Notes: generated by a model not told the origin, from the letters alone. Numbered from the stretch's first letter, positions 18,973 through 28,781 are shown. The stretch is 64,000 bases of DNA from Cherax quadricarinatus (GCF_038502225.1 NC_091326.1:670383-734382), one strand, 5' to 3'. Numbers and translations: made by a program.

Positions 18973-21045
18973 AGAGAGAGGTTAAGAGAGTGGTGAACCA
19001 AATGAGAGAGTGGGTGAGATGTTATCAACAAATTTTGTTGAAAATAAGAAACAGTTTTGGAGTGAGATTAACAAGTTAAGGAAGCCTAGAGAACAATGGA
19101 TTTGTCAGTTAAAAATAGTAGAGGAGAGTTATTAAATGGAGAGTTAAAGGTATTGGGAAGATGGAGGGAATATTTTGAGGAATTGTTAAATGTTGATGAA
19201 GATAGGGAAGCTGTGATTTCGTGTATAGGGCAAGGAGGAATAACATCTTGTAGGAGTGAGGAAGAGCCAGTTATGAGTGTGGGGGAAGTTCGTGAGGCAG
19301 TAGGTAAAATGAAAGGGGGTAAGGCAGCCAGGATTGATGGGATAAAGATAGAAATGTTAAAAGCAGGTGGGGATATAGTTTTGGAGTGGTTGGTGCAATT
19401 ATTTAATAAATGTATGGAAGAGGGTAAGGTACCTAGGGATTGGCAGAGAGCATGCATAGTTCCTTTGTATAAAGGCAAAGGGGACAAAAGAGAGTGCAAA
19501 AATTATAGGGGGATAAGTCTGTTGAGTATACCTGGTAAAGTGTATGGTAGAGTTATTATTGAAAGAATTAAAAGTAAGACGGAGAATAGGATAGCAGATG
19601 AACAAGGAGGCTTTAGGAAAGGTAGGGGGTGTGTGGACCAGGTGTTCACAGTGAAACATATAAGTGAACAGTATTTAGATAAGGCTAAAGAGGTCTTTGT
19701 GGCATTTATGGATTTGGAAAAGGCGTATGACAGGGTGGATAGGGGGGCAATGTGGCAGATGTTGCAGGTGTATGGTGTAGGAGGTAGGTTACTGAAAGCA
19801 GTGAAGAGTTTTTACGAGGATAGTGAGGCTCAAGTTAGAGTACATAGGAAAGAGGGAAATTATTTCCCAGTAAAAGTAGGCCTTAGGCAAGGATGTGTGA
19901 TGTCACCGTGGTTGTTTAATATATTTATAGATGGGGTTGTAAGAGAAGTAAATCCGAGGGTCTTGACAAGAGGCGTGGAGTTAAAAGATAAAGAATCACA
20001 CATAAAGTGGGAGTTGTCACAGTTGCTCTTTGCTGATGACACTGTGCTCTTGGGAGATTCTGAAGAGAAGTTGCAGAGATTGGTGGATGAATTTGGTAGG
20101 GTGTGCAAGAGAAGAAAATTAAAAGTGAATACAGGAAAGAGTAAGGTTATGAGGATAACAAAAATATTAGGTCATGAAAGATTGGATATCAGATTGGAGG
20201 GAGAGAGTATGGAGGAGGTGAATGTATTCAGATATTTGGGAGTGGACGTGTCAGCGGATGGGTCTATGAAGGATGAGGTGAATCATAGAATTGATGAGGG
20301 GAAAAGGGTGAGTGGTGCACTTATGAGTCTGTGGAGACAAAGAACTTTGTCCTTGGAGGCAAAGAGGGGAATGTATGAGAGTATAGTTTTACCAACACTC
20401 TTATATGGGTGTGAAGCATGGGTGATGAATGTTGCAGCGAGGAGAAGGCTGGAGGCAGTGGAGATGTCATGTCTGAGGGCAATGTGTGGTGTGAATATAA
20501 TGCAGAGAATTCGTAGTTTGGAAGTTAGGAGGAGGTGCGGGATTACCAAAACTGTTGTCCAGAGGGCTGAGGAAGGGTTGTTGAGGTGGTTCGGACATGT
20601 AGAGAGAATGGAGCGAAACAGAATGACTTCAAGAGTGTATCAGTCTGTAGTGGAAGGAAAGCGGGGTAGGGGTCGGCCTAGGAAAGGTTGGAGAGAGGGG
20701 GTAAAGGAGGTTTTGTGTGCGAGGGGCTTGGACTTCCAGCAGGTATGCGTGAGCGTGTTTGATAGGAGTGAATGGAGACAAATGGTTTTTAATACTTGAC
20801 GTGCTGTTGGAGTGTGAGCAAAGTAACATTTATGAAGGGATTCAGGGAAACCGGCAGGCCGGACTTGAGTCCTGGAGATGGGAAGTACAGTGCCTGCACT
20901 CTGAAGGAGGGGTGTTAAAGTTGCAGTTTAAAAACTGTAGTGTAAAGCACCCTTCTGGCAAGACAGTGATGAAGTGAATGATGGTGAAAGTTTTTCTTTT
21001 TCGGGCCACCCTGCCTTGGTGGGAATCGGCCAGTGTGATAAAAAA
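18973..21045 (+). mobile_element. RTE-type LINE, 5'-truncated
   Basis: The element begins inside the region between endonuclease and RT, has a frameshift near 19090, then a complete RT ORF and a 3' UTR of about 245 bp that ends in the GGGCCACCCTGCCTTGGTGG hairpin-like block and an A-run at 21040. Fragments of the same family recur at 21561, 23235, 50739, 52090, 52750, 53884 and 63512. No clear TSD found. Confidence 0.8.
19096..20799 (+). CDS. Reverse transcriptase of an RTE-type LINE
   Basis: 567 uninterrupted codons. Residues about 70-85 hold the KMKGGKAARIDGIKIEML segment (normally KAxGxDGI; here the glycine is arginine). Palm motifs follow in order: FVAFMDLEKAYDRVDR (first Asp), VGLRQGCVMSPWLFNIFID, LLFADDTVLLG (FADD box) and KVNTGKSKVM. 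The C-terminal part (FRYLGVDVSADGS, LLYGCEAWVMN, LLRWFGHVERM, GRGRPRKGWREGV) is characteristic of RTE-like LINEs. It should be an RNA-templated DNA polymerase in the nucleus. The AP endonuclease that should precede it is missing by truncation, and the true start is upstream in the frame lost near 19090, so the ATG is only the first in the open frame. Confidence 0.88.
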   Translation: MDLSVKNSRGELLNGELKVLGRWREYFEELLNVDEDREAVISCIGQGGITSCRSEEEPVMSVGEVREAVGKMKGGKAARIDGIKIEMLKAGGDIVLEWLVQLFNKCMEEGKVPRDWQRACIVPLYKGKGDKRECKNYRGISLLSIPGKVYGRVIIERIKSKTENRIADEQGGFRKGRGCVDQVFTVKHISEQYLDKAKEVFVAFMDLEKAYDRVDRGAMWQMLQVYGVGGRLLKAVKSFYEDSEAQVRVHRKEGNYFPVKVGLRQGCVMSPWLFNIFIDGVVREVNPRVLTRGVELKDKESHIKWELSQLLFADDTVLLGDSEEKLQRLVDEFGRVCKRRKLKVNTGKSKVMRITKILGHERLDIRLEGESMEEVNVFRYLGVDVSADGSMKDEVNHRIDEGKRVSGALMSLWRQRTLSLEAKRGMYESIVLPTLLYGCEAWVMNVAARRRLEAVEMSCLRAMCGVNIMQRIRSLEVRRRCGITKTVVQRAEEGLLRWFGHVERMERNRMTSRVYQSVVEGKRGRGRPRKGWREGVKEVLCARGLDFQQVCVSVFDRSEWRQMVFNT

Positions 21046-21419
21046 AAAAATACGTATAATAATATAATACAATAATAATAATATCATAATAATGTACTAC
21101 ATAATAATAATTATAACAACAGATGGCTTCAAAAAGCCATCACTAGATGGCAGTGTTTACCACAACAAAGAGGAAGTGGTTATGGCCGTCTCCACCCATT
21201 ACATAATGACACATTTTATTCATTCTAGAGTATATATATCAGGTTTCTATGTTATTTATATTGTTTATTATTTCATATTAGATGAACTGTGATAGATAAA
21301 TAAGCCGTAGAGTTGATGATAGCGAAATATTCAAGAAGTATTTTGTCCGGTCTCCAGGCAAACTCTTGTCCACCGCCGACACTGCGAATATCACTACATG
21401 AATGACACATTTTATTCAT
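21046..21419. other. AT-rich spacer
   Basis: ATAATA-rich start, then sequence with two related ACACATTTTATTCATT blocks (21209 and 21408). No gene or clear element. Confidence 0.5.
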
Positions 21420-21560
21420 TTTAGAGTACAGAATTCCACTGGAATGGATTAATTGCATTTCAGTTAATTTAAATGAGGAAAACTGACTCTGCAAATAAGC
21501 AAATCCAGTTGCAGGCAAGGTCATGGAACGGATTAAACTCGCAAGTAGAGGTTCCACTGT
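21420..21560. repeat. Tigger-like terminal fragment or MITE
   Basis: The right part GGAACGGATTAAACTCGCAAG then TAGAGGTTCCACTGTA is a pogo/Tigger terminus (compare 7630-7664). The left part GAATTCCACTGGAATGGATT may be the degraded other end. Confidence 0.55.
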
Positions 21561-21710
21561 ACTTGAATTCTGAAGGAGAGGTGGAGACATTTGTAGTTTT
21601 GAGGTGTAATATCAGCGCCACTCTGGTAAGACTGATGGTAAAAGCACTTCTTTGGGTCACTCTACCTCGGTGGGAGATGGACAGTTTCTGCAAACAAAAT
21701 TTATAGTGTT
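21561..21710 (+). repeat. RTE LINE 3' UTR fragment
   Basis: TGAATTCTGAAGGAGAGGTG then TCTGGTAAGAC and TCACTCTACCTCGGTGGGAG follow the order of the RTE 3' UTR at 20895-21030, diverged. Confidence 0.7.
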
Positions 21711-21894
21711 TATATACCACTCATTACTCAAGAATCATTGGAAGGATCTAATCTGGATGGCATCAATCAACCCAGTTACTACACAAGATGGATTTAATAA
21801 ACTATACTGACAAGGATTAAAGATCTGCTCAATAAAATGCCATAAACTCCATACACATTACTGACAAACTAACCTTAACCTCTGATGAATTTGA

Positions 21895-22130
21895 GTTTTT
21901 CTACCCCTTGAGCCCATCCATAGGTCAGGCTCATCTGGCACTTGTCTGCTCAATCAGGATGTTGCTGCTGGTGACCCACTGATCCACTCCATCACAGCCT
22001 GGTGAAGATACTTGTCTAGTTTCCTCTTGAAGACTTCTACACTTGTCCCAGCAGTGTTTCTGGTTACATGTTGAACAGTCTTGGTCCTCACATGTTGATA
22101 CAGCAACACACAATATCCACTATTCAGCAG
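21895..22130 (-). repeat. Old CR1/L2-like LINE 3' fragment related to family A
   Basis: Blocks such as CAATCAGGATGTTGCTGCTGG, ACTTGTCTAGTTTCCTCTTGAAGAC and TGAACAGTCTTGG align with family A (for example 23680-23850) at much lower identity. A diverged older subfamily. Confidence 0.6.
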
Positions 22131-22620
22131 TCAAGCAACACCACAAACTACAATTAATATTTTTGACATACTTTTTTGTCTTTAAACCACATAATGTAAT
22201 TTACATGAATTAATACAATGGTAGGCACAAAAGATGGCCACTAAATATGTAATGCATTTTGACCAACTAATTGTAAACCATGTTACTTAATATACATAAT
22301 ATTAAATAAGAATTCTTATGCAGTTAAAACTACAATTAAGGCAGCTAATGATAAATGGTCCATCACGAAAGTGTGACATTATTTTGAACTAATTCAAAAA
22401 TCCTCAGTTTTATAGTGACTGAATATAGAAATGGTGAAGATACAGTAAGTTACTTTAGATTACAATGTAAATTAAATGGGACAAAATATGTGTCAAATTA
22501 TGTATGGATGTTGAAGGAAGAACAGGGACAGAAATGGATGAAAGCTGGTTTTTAAACATAGCAGACTGCTGTTTCAATTATGCTAAGGAGAACTGGAGAA
22601 TTGGTTGGCAGATAGGGAAC
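22131..22620. other. AT-rich stretch, nothing recognised
   Basis: No coding frame, repeat unit or element end could be recognised. Confidence 0.5.
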
Positions 22621-22730
22621 CTTTCAATGCTTCAGACTGAGTTCCATATCTTAAGGCCTTTTATGAACATTGAATTTTCACACAGGTTGAGTTGGACATG
22701 GGCTGATGTCAGCTTTTTGTGTCTTGTTGC
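22621..22730 (-). repeat. LINE 3' fragment related to the element at 54395-54955
   Basis: GTTCCATATCTTAAGGCCTTTTATGAACATTGAATTTT resembles 54870-54915 (TTCCAGATTTTAGGGCCTTT...CATTGAGTTTT), the C-terminal coding end of a Crack/Daphne-like LINE on the minus strand. Confidence 0.55.
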
Positions 22731-23234
22731 ACCTATTCAAAGGGAAAGTTTCAGAGAAAGGCTTATATTGAAAACGACTGTCCTATATACTGTAGGCACA
22801 GTAGTATGAGTGCATACATGCTTTGTTTATTAAACAAGCTCAAGTTTTGGGAGTGTGTGTTGTCTGCCATTGGAATGGGTAATTGTCTGCACAACAACTT
22901 TAAGTTATTAATGATTATAGGTAATTTCACAGATTCCCATATCTGACTCAGTCTCTATGCTTCTACGATACTGTATAACACAAATATTGGGGTAGGCCTC
23001 TAATTGGATAACTCATAACATGAGTTTAACTCTAGGGTGCCTGACAGGCCAGGCCCAAGCCAACCAAAATTTCTAGTAACTCACCATTTTTTTTTTTTTA
23101 ACACTGCCCATCTAACAATGAGGTAGGATGACCATGAAGCTAAACATTTCCAACATCACTCACTATTACTGTCTTGGAAGAAGCATGCTAATAGTACACC
23201 TCGGATGACCCTCTAGACTGTATTATCCCCACAC
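22731..23234. other. No recognised features
   Basis: Unique-looking sequence with a T12 run near 23088. No supported gene. Confidence 0.5.
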
Positions 23235-23350
23235 ATCCTTCAGAGTGCAAGCACTGCACTTCCCACTTCCAGGACTCAAGTCCTGATAACCACTTTCCCT
23301 GAATCCCTTTGTAAATGTTGCCTTGCTCACATACCAACAGCACATCAAAT
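23235..23350 (-). repeat. RTE LINE 3' UTR fragment
   Basis: CTTCAGAGTGCAAGCACTGC, CAGGACTCAAGTCC and CCTGAATCCCTTTGTAAATG mirror the RTE 3' UTR at 20812-20910 on the opposite strand. Confidence 0.75.
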
Positions 23351-23562
23351 CATAATAACCACTAACCCTGTAACCCTTTCTTTCAACCAGCTTGCCACCA
23401 TGAAGCTCCTCCTATACTAATACAGATGTCCCTGACTCTCCTTTCTCCAGTCCTACATTCTTTGGGTTTTTGATATTACGTGATAAATGTCATTGTAATG
23501 CAATATTTGTTTATGCTGAACACTATTAGGTGGATCATAAAAAACTTTCAAATACCAATATA

Positions 23563-23596
23563 CAGTGGACCCCCAACTTACGACATTAATCCGTTC
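23563..23596 (+). repeat. Tigger-like left end cut by the family A LINE
   Basis: ACAGTGGACCCCCAACTTACG then ACATTAATCCGTTC is a pogo/Tigger terminus (compare 6480). It stops at the 3' end of the inserted LINE; the remaining part is not found at the other side. Confidence 0.65.
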
Positions 23597-23626
23597 CTGG
23601 AGTTTACCTGGAGAGAGTTCCGGGGG

Positions 23627-25312
23627 TCAACGCCCCCGCGGCCCGGTCTGTGACCAGGCCTCCTGGTGGATCAGCGCCTGATCAACCAGGCTGTTGCTGC
23701 TGGCTGCACGCAAACCAACGTACGAGCCACAGCCCGGCTGATCAGGAACTGACTTTAGGTGCTTGTCCAGTGCCAGCTTGAAGACTGCCAGGGGTCTATT
23801 GGTAATCCCCCTTATGTGTGCTGGGAGGCAGTTGAACAGTCTCGGGCCCCTGACACTTATTGTATGGTCTCTTAACGTGCTAGTGACACCCCTGCTTTTC
23901 ATTGGGGGGATGGTGCATCGTCTGCCAAGTCTTTTGCTTTCGTAGCGAGTGATTTTCGTGTGCAAGTTCGGTACTAGTCCCTCTAGGATTTTCCAGGTGT
24001 ATATAATCATGTATCTCTCCCTCCTGCGTTCCAGGGAATACAGGTTTAGAAACCTCAAGCGCTCCCAGTAATTGAGGTGTTTTATCTCCGTTATGCGCGC
24101 CGTGAAAGTTCTCTGTACATTTTCTAGGTCGGCAATTTCACCTGCCTTGAAAGGTGCTGTTAGAGTGCAGCAATATTCCAGCCTAGATAGAACAAGTGAC
24201 CTGACGAGTGTCATCATGGGCTTGGCCTCCCTAGTTTTGAAGGTTCTCATTATCCATCCTGTCATTTTTCTAGCAGATGCGATTGATACAATGTTATGGT
24301 CCTTGAAGGTGAGATCCTCCGACATGATCACTCCCAGGTCTTTGACGTTGGTGTTTCGCTCTATTTTGTGGCCAGAATTTGTTTTGTACTCTGAAGATTT
24401 AATTTCCTCATGTTTACCATATCTGAGTAATTGAAATTTCTCATCGTTGAACTTCATATTGTTTTCTGCAGCCCACTGAAAGATTTGGTTGATGTCCGCC
24501 TGGAGCCTTGCAGTGTCTGCAATGGAAGACACTGTCATGCAGATTCGGGTGTCATCTGCAAAGGAAGACACGGTGCTGTGGCTGACATCCTTGTCTATGT
24601 TGGATATGAGGATGAGGAACAAGATGGGAGCGAGTACTGTGCCTTGTGGAACAGAGCTTTTCACCGTAGCTGCCTTGGACTTTACTCTGTTGACGACTAC
24701 TCTCTGTGTTCTGTTAGTGAGGAAATTATAGATCCATCGACCGACTTTTCCTGTTATTCCTTTAGCACGCATTTTGTGCGCTATTACGCCATGGTCACAC
24801 TTGTCGAAGGCTTTTGCAAAGTCTGTATATATTACATCTGCATTCTTTTTGTCTTCTAGTGCATTTAGGACCTTGTCGTAGTGATCCAATAGTTGAGACA
24901 GACAGGAGCGACCTGTCCTAAACCCATGTTGCCCTGGGTTGTGTAACTGATGGGTTTCTAGATGGGTGGTGATCTTGCTTCTTAGGACCCTTTCAAAGAT
25001 TTTTATGATATGGGATGTTAGTGCTATTGGTCTGTAGTTCTTTGCTGTTGCTTTACTGCCCCCTTTGTGGAGTGGGGCTATGTCTGTTGTTTTTAGTAAC
25101 TGTGGGACGACCCCCGTGTCCATGCTCCCTCTCCATAGGATGGAAAAGGCTCGTGATAGGGGCTTCTTGCAGTTCTTGATGAACACAGAGTTCCATGAGT
25201 CTGGCCCTGGGGCAGAGTGCATGGGCATGTCATTTATCGCCTGTTCAAAGTCATTTGGCGTCAGGATAACATCGGATAGGCTTGTGTTAATCAAATTTTG
25301 TGGCTCTCTCAT
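23627..25312 (-). CDS. Reverse transcriptase of family A (CR1/L2-like) LINE
   Basis: 561 open codons. Residues 27-45 hold MPMHSAPGPDSWNSVFIK (the PGPD segment before the fingers), then AKNYRPIALTSHIIKIFERV, the first palm aspartate (VIYTDFAKAFDKCDH), SVPQGTVLAPILFLILI, and SSFADDTRICM (FADD box). The C-terminal region contains LSRLEYCCTLTAPF and the ENVQRTFTARI...YWERLRFLNLYSLERRRERY block typical of CR1/L2-group LINEs. The start methionine is internal: the frame continues upstream without a stop (GAA codon where the 54979 copy has TAA) until the nested insertion at 25345. All visible catalytic residues are intact, so this RT part could be functional apart from lacking its endonuclease. Confidence 0.88.
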   Translation of the reverse strand: MREPQNLINTSLSDVILTPNDFEQAINDMPMHSAPGPDSWNSVFIKNCKKPLSRAFSILWRGSMDTGVVPQLLKTTDIAPLHKGGSKATAKNYRPIALTSHIIKIFERVLRSKITTHLETHQLHNPGQHGFRTGRSCLSQLLDHYDKVLNALEDKKNADVIYTDFAKAFDKCDHGVIAHKMRAKGITGKVGRWIYNFLTNRTQRVVVNRVKSKAATVKSSVPQGTVLAPILFLILISNIDKDVSHSTVSSFADDTRICMTVSSIADTARLQADINQIFQWAAENNMKFNDEKFQLLRYGKHEEIKSSEYKTNSGHKIERNTNVKDLGVIMSEDLTFKDHNIVSIASARKMTGWIMRTFKTREAKPMMTLVRSLVLSRLEYCCTLTAPFKAGEIADLENVQRTFTARITEIKHLNYWERLRFLNLYSLERRRERYMIIYTWKILEGLVPNLHTKITRYESKRLGRRCTIPPMKSRGVTSTLRDHTISVRGPRLFNCLPAHIRGITNRPLAVFKLALDKHLKSVPDQPGCGSYVGLRAASSNSLVDQALIHQEAWSQTGPRGR

Positions 25313-25344
25313 AAAAAATTCATTTTGATCTTCGACTCTGGTTA

Positions 25345-25494
25345 CCTGGAGTTTACCTGGAGAGAGTTCCGGGGGTCAACGCCCCCGCGGCCCGGTCTGT
25401 GACCAGGCCTCCTGGTGGATCAGAGCCTGATCAACCAGGCTGTTGCTGCTGGCTGCACGCAAACCAACGTACGAGCCACAGCCCGGCTGATCAG
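25345..25494 (-). mobile_element. Family A 3' end inserted into family A
   Basis: The block CCTGGAGTTTACCTGGAGAG to CAGCCCGGCTGATCAG is the 150-bp terminus of family A, same orientation as its host. In the 56690-56710 copy the corresponding site reads CGACTCTCAGTCTGGTTAGC without it. About 5 bp of the host site differ; no clear TSD. Confidence 0.85.
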
Positions 25495-26047
25495 CGGCTT
25501 GCTAAAAACTGAGTCATATTGGGACTTGAGTAGCTCACTCATTTCCTTGCTGTCATCTGTGTAGGACCCATCTTGTTTAAGTAGGGGCCCAATACTGGAC
25601 GTTGTTCTCGATTTTGATTTGGCATAGGAGAAGAAATACTTTGGGTTTCTTTCGATTTCATTTATGGCTTTTAGTTCTTCCCGCGATTCCTGACTCCTAA
25701 AGGATTCTTTTAGCTTAAGTTCGATGCTTGCTATTTCTCTGACCAGTGTCTCCCTACGTATTTCAGATATATTGACCTCTTTTAGCCGCTCTGTTATTCT
25801 TTTCCGTCGCCTGTAAAGGGAACGCCTGTCTCTTTCTATTTTACATCTACTCCTCCTTTTTCTTAGAGGAATAAGCCTTGTGCATACATCGAGTGCCACC
25901 GAGTTAATCTGTTCTAGGCATAAGTTGGGGTCTGTGTTGCTTAGTATATCTTCCCAGCTTATATCGGTTAGGACTTGGTTTACTTGGTCCCACTTTATGT
26001 TTTTGTTATTGAAGTTGAATTTGGTGAATGCTCCCTCGTGACTAGTC
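25495..26047 (-). pseudogene. Family A endonuclease-RT linker, 5'-truncated
   Basis: The minus strand is open and encodes the basic linker (LIPLRKRRSRCKIERDRRSL, ITERLKEVNISEIRRE, NPKYFFSYAKSKSR) that in the longer copy at 56674-57804 joins the endonuclease to the RT. The upstream endonuclease is absent. The joint with the RT frame is disrupted by the nested 150-bp insertion. Confidence 0.85.
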
Positions 26048-26129
26048 TCATTATGTCATCATTTTGTATTTATCACATGACCATATTATGCCACAGTCAA
26101 CTGTGTTCATTATTCTGTGCTATACGGAC

Positions 26130-26449
26130 CATGGCCTGGTGGCTAAAACTCGCTTCACACGGCGAGTCCCGGGTTCAATTCCCAGTGAGGGTAGAAACAT
26201 TGGGCTTGTTTCTTTACACCGGTTGTCTATGCTTACCCATCAATATTATTATTATAATCAAAAAGCGCCGCTAAGCCACAAGGGCTATACAGCTACCCAT
26301 CAATAAAATGGGTACCTGGGTGTTAGTCGACTGGTGTGGGTCGCATCCTGGGACAAAACTGACTTTAATTTGCCTGAAATGCTCTACATAACAAGGGACT
26401 TTCTATATGTAGTAGTTATGTCACTGATGTCAGCTATGTATACCTTGTA
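26130..26449 (+). mobile_element. tRNA-headed SINE (second type), interrupted twice
   Basis: CATGGCCTGGTGGCTAAAACTC and GGGTTCAATTCCC give tRNA-like A and B boxes; GGTACCTGGGTGTTAGTCGA follows. It is interrupted by the LINE tail at 26245-26293 and by the fold-back at 26450-26645, after which its tail (CACCTTGTACATGTACTTGTAG, ATTATTATT) resumes to about 26695. The same tail type is seen at 51781-51850. Confidence 0.8.
26245..26293 (-). mobile_element. 49-bp LINE-tail micro-insertion with perfect 11-bp TSD
   Basis: TACCCATCAAT flanks it at 26234-26244 and 26294-26304. The insert is the reverse complement of the I-like LINE 3' terminus (CTGTATAGCCCTTGTGGCTT ... TTATAATAATAAT). It splits the tRNA-type SINE. 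Confidence 0.92.
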
Positions 26450-26645
26450 ATAAAGTTGGTAGATTTACCAACAATACGTAAAGTAAAAGGACACAAGTGC
26501 AACTAATGTGACATTTTACTGTGGCAACGTTTCGCTCTCCAAGAGCTTTATCAAGCCGTTACAACGGCTTGATAAAGCTTCTGCAGAGCGAAACGTTGCC
26601 ACAATAAAATGTCACATTAGTTGCACTTGTGTCCTTTTACTTTAT
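26450..26645. mobile_element. Fold-back element, copy 3, TSD 14 bp (1 mismatch)
   Basis: ATGTATACCTTGTA (26436-26449) and ATGTACACCTTGTA (26646-26659) flank it. The arms around 26485-26560 and 26563-26640 are almost perfect inverse copies meeting at AAGCCGTTACAACGGCTT. Right arm core: CTTGATAAAGCTTCTGCAGAGC then GAAACGTTGCCACAATAAAA. The left edge GGTAGATTTACCAACAATAC matches the tail of the other copies. Confidence 0.9.
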
Positions 26646-26952
26646 ATGTACACCTTGTACATGTACTTGTAGTAAACAGATATTATTATTACTTACCCTG
26701 TGTGTGTTGCTGTTGTTCTTCACCTTCAAGATAAATTCTGTCAACAAGTTAGCAGGTTTTTTTCTCCTGTCAGTGACTACATCAGTAGTGATGTACAGTG
26801 ACTAGTAGGTTGATGTTTGTTGTCAATGCAGTTGCTTGTGGTAATCAACATAGTGTTCCTCTTGACTCTGCCGAATGATTTACTGTGTTATTGATGGTAT
26901 TTAGGGAATCGTCATTACATGGGTTCTAAATTTTTATTAGCCATTATACAAT

Positions 26953-27086
26953 GTTAAGTAAATGGACACAGTTGCAACTGATGTAACATTTTATTGTAGC
27001 AACACTTGGCTCCTGGAGAGGTCAACATTGCAACAATAAATGTCACTTTAGTTGCAACTGTCTATTCACCTAACATTTTGTCAGAA
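26953..27086. mobile_element. Fold-back element, copy 4 (shortened), TSD 10 bp
   Basis: ATTATACAAT flanks at 26943-26952 and 27087-27096. Arms ATGGACACAGTTGCAACTGATG and TAGTTGCAACTGTCTATTCA are inverse, as are TTTATTGTAGCAACA and ATTGCAACAATAAA. The central CTGATGAAG-type loop is mostly lost; GGAGAGGTC remains. Confidence 0.85.
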
Positions 27087-27096
27087 ATTATACAAT

Positions 27097-27720
27097 TACT
27101 AATATTACATAAGTTTTGGCTGATGACAATTGTCTTACATACTAACATATGAAGAAATTTACTTGAATAACAAAGTAATGTCAAAGTGACTGACTTCCAC
27201 TGAGTTAATACTTAAGTATTAGATAGATTACTCCACATAAATAGTTTCCTGTTGTGAAGGGGATATTCAGGTGGCAAAGTCATGACTGAAGATGGCTTTT
27301 GAAAGTCAAAAAAAAATTATATATTCACCAGCAAGCAACTGCCTGGTCCATCAAACACCAGACAAAACTGGCCGAAGGTCACACACACTGGGAATATAAA
27401 AAGAAAATCGGAATTCAAAGGTATATCGAAGGTAAGTACTGTATTGTTAGTTCATCAATGTAATGTTCAAGTTTATTATACTTGATATAAATACCCAGAG
27501 ATCTTAATATTGCAAGACTGTGTAGGAAACCACGCAAAATATTTCAGGGATTACAGTTAATATTTTGTGGATTCCCTATCACATAGGCCTCTTGGACCAT
27601 AACCTCTCAAATTCACCCTAATAGAAATCAAAGACCCCAATGTAAATAAAGGTCTATAATAAAAAATCAAGAACCCAATGGGAATCAAGGATCCTAATAG
27701 AAAACAAAGACCACAATGGG
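27097..27720. other. No recognised features
   Basis: AT-rich, with short direct repeats of AAGACCCCAATG/AAGGATCCTAATAG type near 27620-27720. No gene supported. Confidence 0.45.
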
Positions 27721-28105
27721 AATCCAGGATCGAGGTGTCCCGTAGCTCGATCATTAGCGCACTCAACATGACACGAAATCGTAATGACACGATTGCAAAC
27801 AAACTATACCAGGGGCGGGACTGAGTTTTGAGACTCTCTGATCGCGGGTTCAATTCCGCCTGTGGTATGGTTCAGCGCACTCAGCTCTCACACACTGAAG
27901 TCCGGAGTTCGAATCCCCGGTACGGCTGGAAAACATTAGGGGCGTGTTTCCATAAGACGTCTGCTGTCCCTCCACTCCCATCAGTATAAAATGGGTACCT
28001 GGGTGTTAGTGCACTGGTGTGGGTCGCATCCTGGGACAAAACTGACCTAATTTACCTGAAATACTCAGCATAACAAGCGGCTTTCTATATAGTAGTAAAC
28101 AAATA
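27721..28105 (+). mobile_element. tRNA-headed SINE with duplicated head
   Basis: Two tRNA-like heads follow each other: GTCCCGTAGCTCGATCATTAG ... GGGTTCAATTCCGCC (to 27862) and GGTTCAGCGCACTCAGCTCTC ... GAGTTCGAATCCCC (27868-27922). The body GGTACCTGGGTGTTAG and tail GGCTTTCTATATAGTAGT match 51600-51780. The first head contains an extra CACGAAATCGTAATGACACG insertion. Confidence 0.75.
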
Positions 28106-28335
28106 CATATGAATGGAGGAACACTGCAGAAGTCCTATAGGCCCATAAAAGACAGGTCCTTATCAAAACCACCCCTATCCTAAGCTACCCAAGAATTTAC
28201 TCCCGTACCCAATGATATCAATCAAACCCAGCCCCTCCCACTCGTATATTGTCCAATCTTTTTTTAAAGCTACCCAAGGTCCTACCCTCTATCACCCCTA
28301 CTCTGAAGATTGTTCCAGGCATCCACTGATGTCAA
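28106..28335 (-). repeat. CR1 family B 3' fragment (old)
   Basis: GGAGGAACACTGCAGAAGTCC, GACAGGTCC and TTTTTTTAAAGCTACCCAAGG then TGTTCCAGGCATCCAC correspond to 61110-61350 of the CR1 copy (GGAACACTGCAACCGG, AGCAGGTCC, TTTTTAAAGCTACACAAC, TGTTCCACTCATCCAC), diverged. Confidence 0.65.
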
Positions 28336-28625
28336 CTAGGCCTGTATACCATGGGAATCAAGGATCCTAAAGGAAAACAAAGACCACATTATTCCTATGT
28401 TAGGTAAACTATATGCCTATCAGTGTCAAGTGTAAACTCCTACTGTATGCGTATGACAGTACTCCGTTAGTGTCAGGTAAAGACCCACAAGATATAGCTA
28501 ATGTAATTACACTGGAACTGGAGTCCTGCAGACAACAAACTATCGTTACACCTCGAGAAAACGGAAGCCATACTCTGGCACGAAAACTGAGAAGGGTAAA
28601 TAATTGTAATGTCCGGTGTAATGGA

Positions 28626-28781
28626 TTTATTATTATAATCAAGGGGAAGAGCTAAACCCGTAGGATTATACAGCGCCTAGGGGGGGATGTGGAAGGCATT
28701 CAGGCTTAATTAATTGGAGCACAGATCCAATTCACTAAATCAAGGGCCCCTCGCCAACATCAAGGAACCTTCCGTGAGGGG
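28626..28781 (-). mobile_element. 156-bp SINE with perfect 13-bp TSD
   Basis: CCGGTGTAATGGA flanks at 28613-28625 and 28782-28794. On the minus strand: CCCCTCACGGAAGGTTCC, CTTGATTTAGTGAATTGGATC, TGTATAATCCTACGGGTTTA, GCTCTTCCCCTTGATTATAA and a TAA run. This is the cleanest complete copy and defines the family's ends. Confidence 0.93.

Larger units (their letters stand above)
23597..26047 (-). mobile_element. Family A (CR1/L2-like) LINE, 5'-truncated, young
   Basis: On the minus strand it runs from the endonuclease-RT linker (26047) to the 3' terminus with the TTTACCTGGAG direct repeat (23597). It is nearly identical to 54956-57810 over the shared length, with only about eight residue differences in the 561-residue RT part. 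It carries a 150-bp insertion of its own family's 3' end (25345-25494) that interrupts the ORF. The 5' truncation lies in the segment GAFTKFNFNNKN. Confidence 0.9.

Noticed and set aside
22504..22809. 101-codon plus-strand frame
   Set aside because: The segment overlaps a minus-strand LINE relic and shows no conserved motif in this frame.
24072..24859. Plus-strand frames of 120 and 142 codons, repeated at 55424-55989
   Set aside because: They recur because the same LINE lies there twice; both are antisense to its intact RT.
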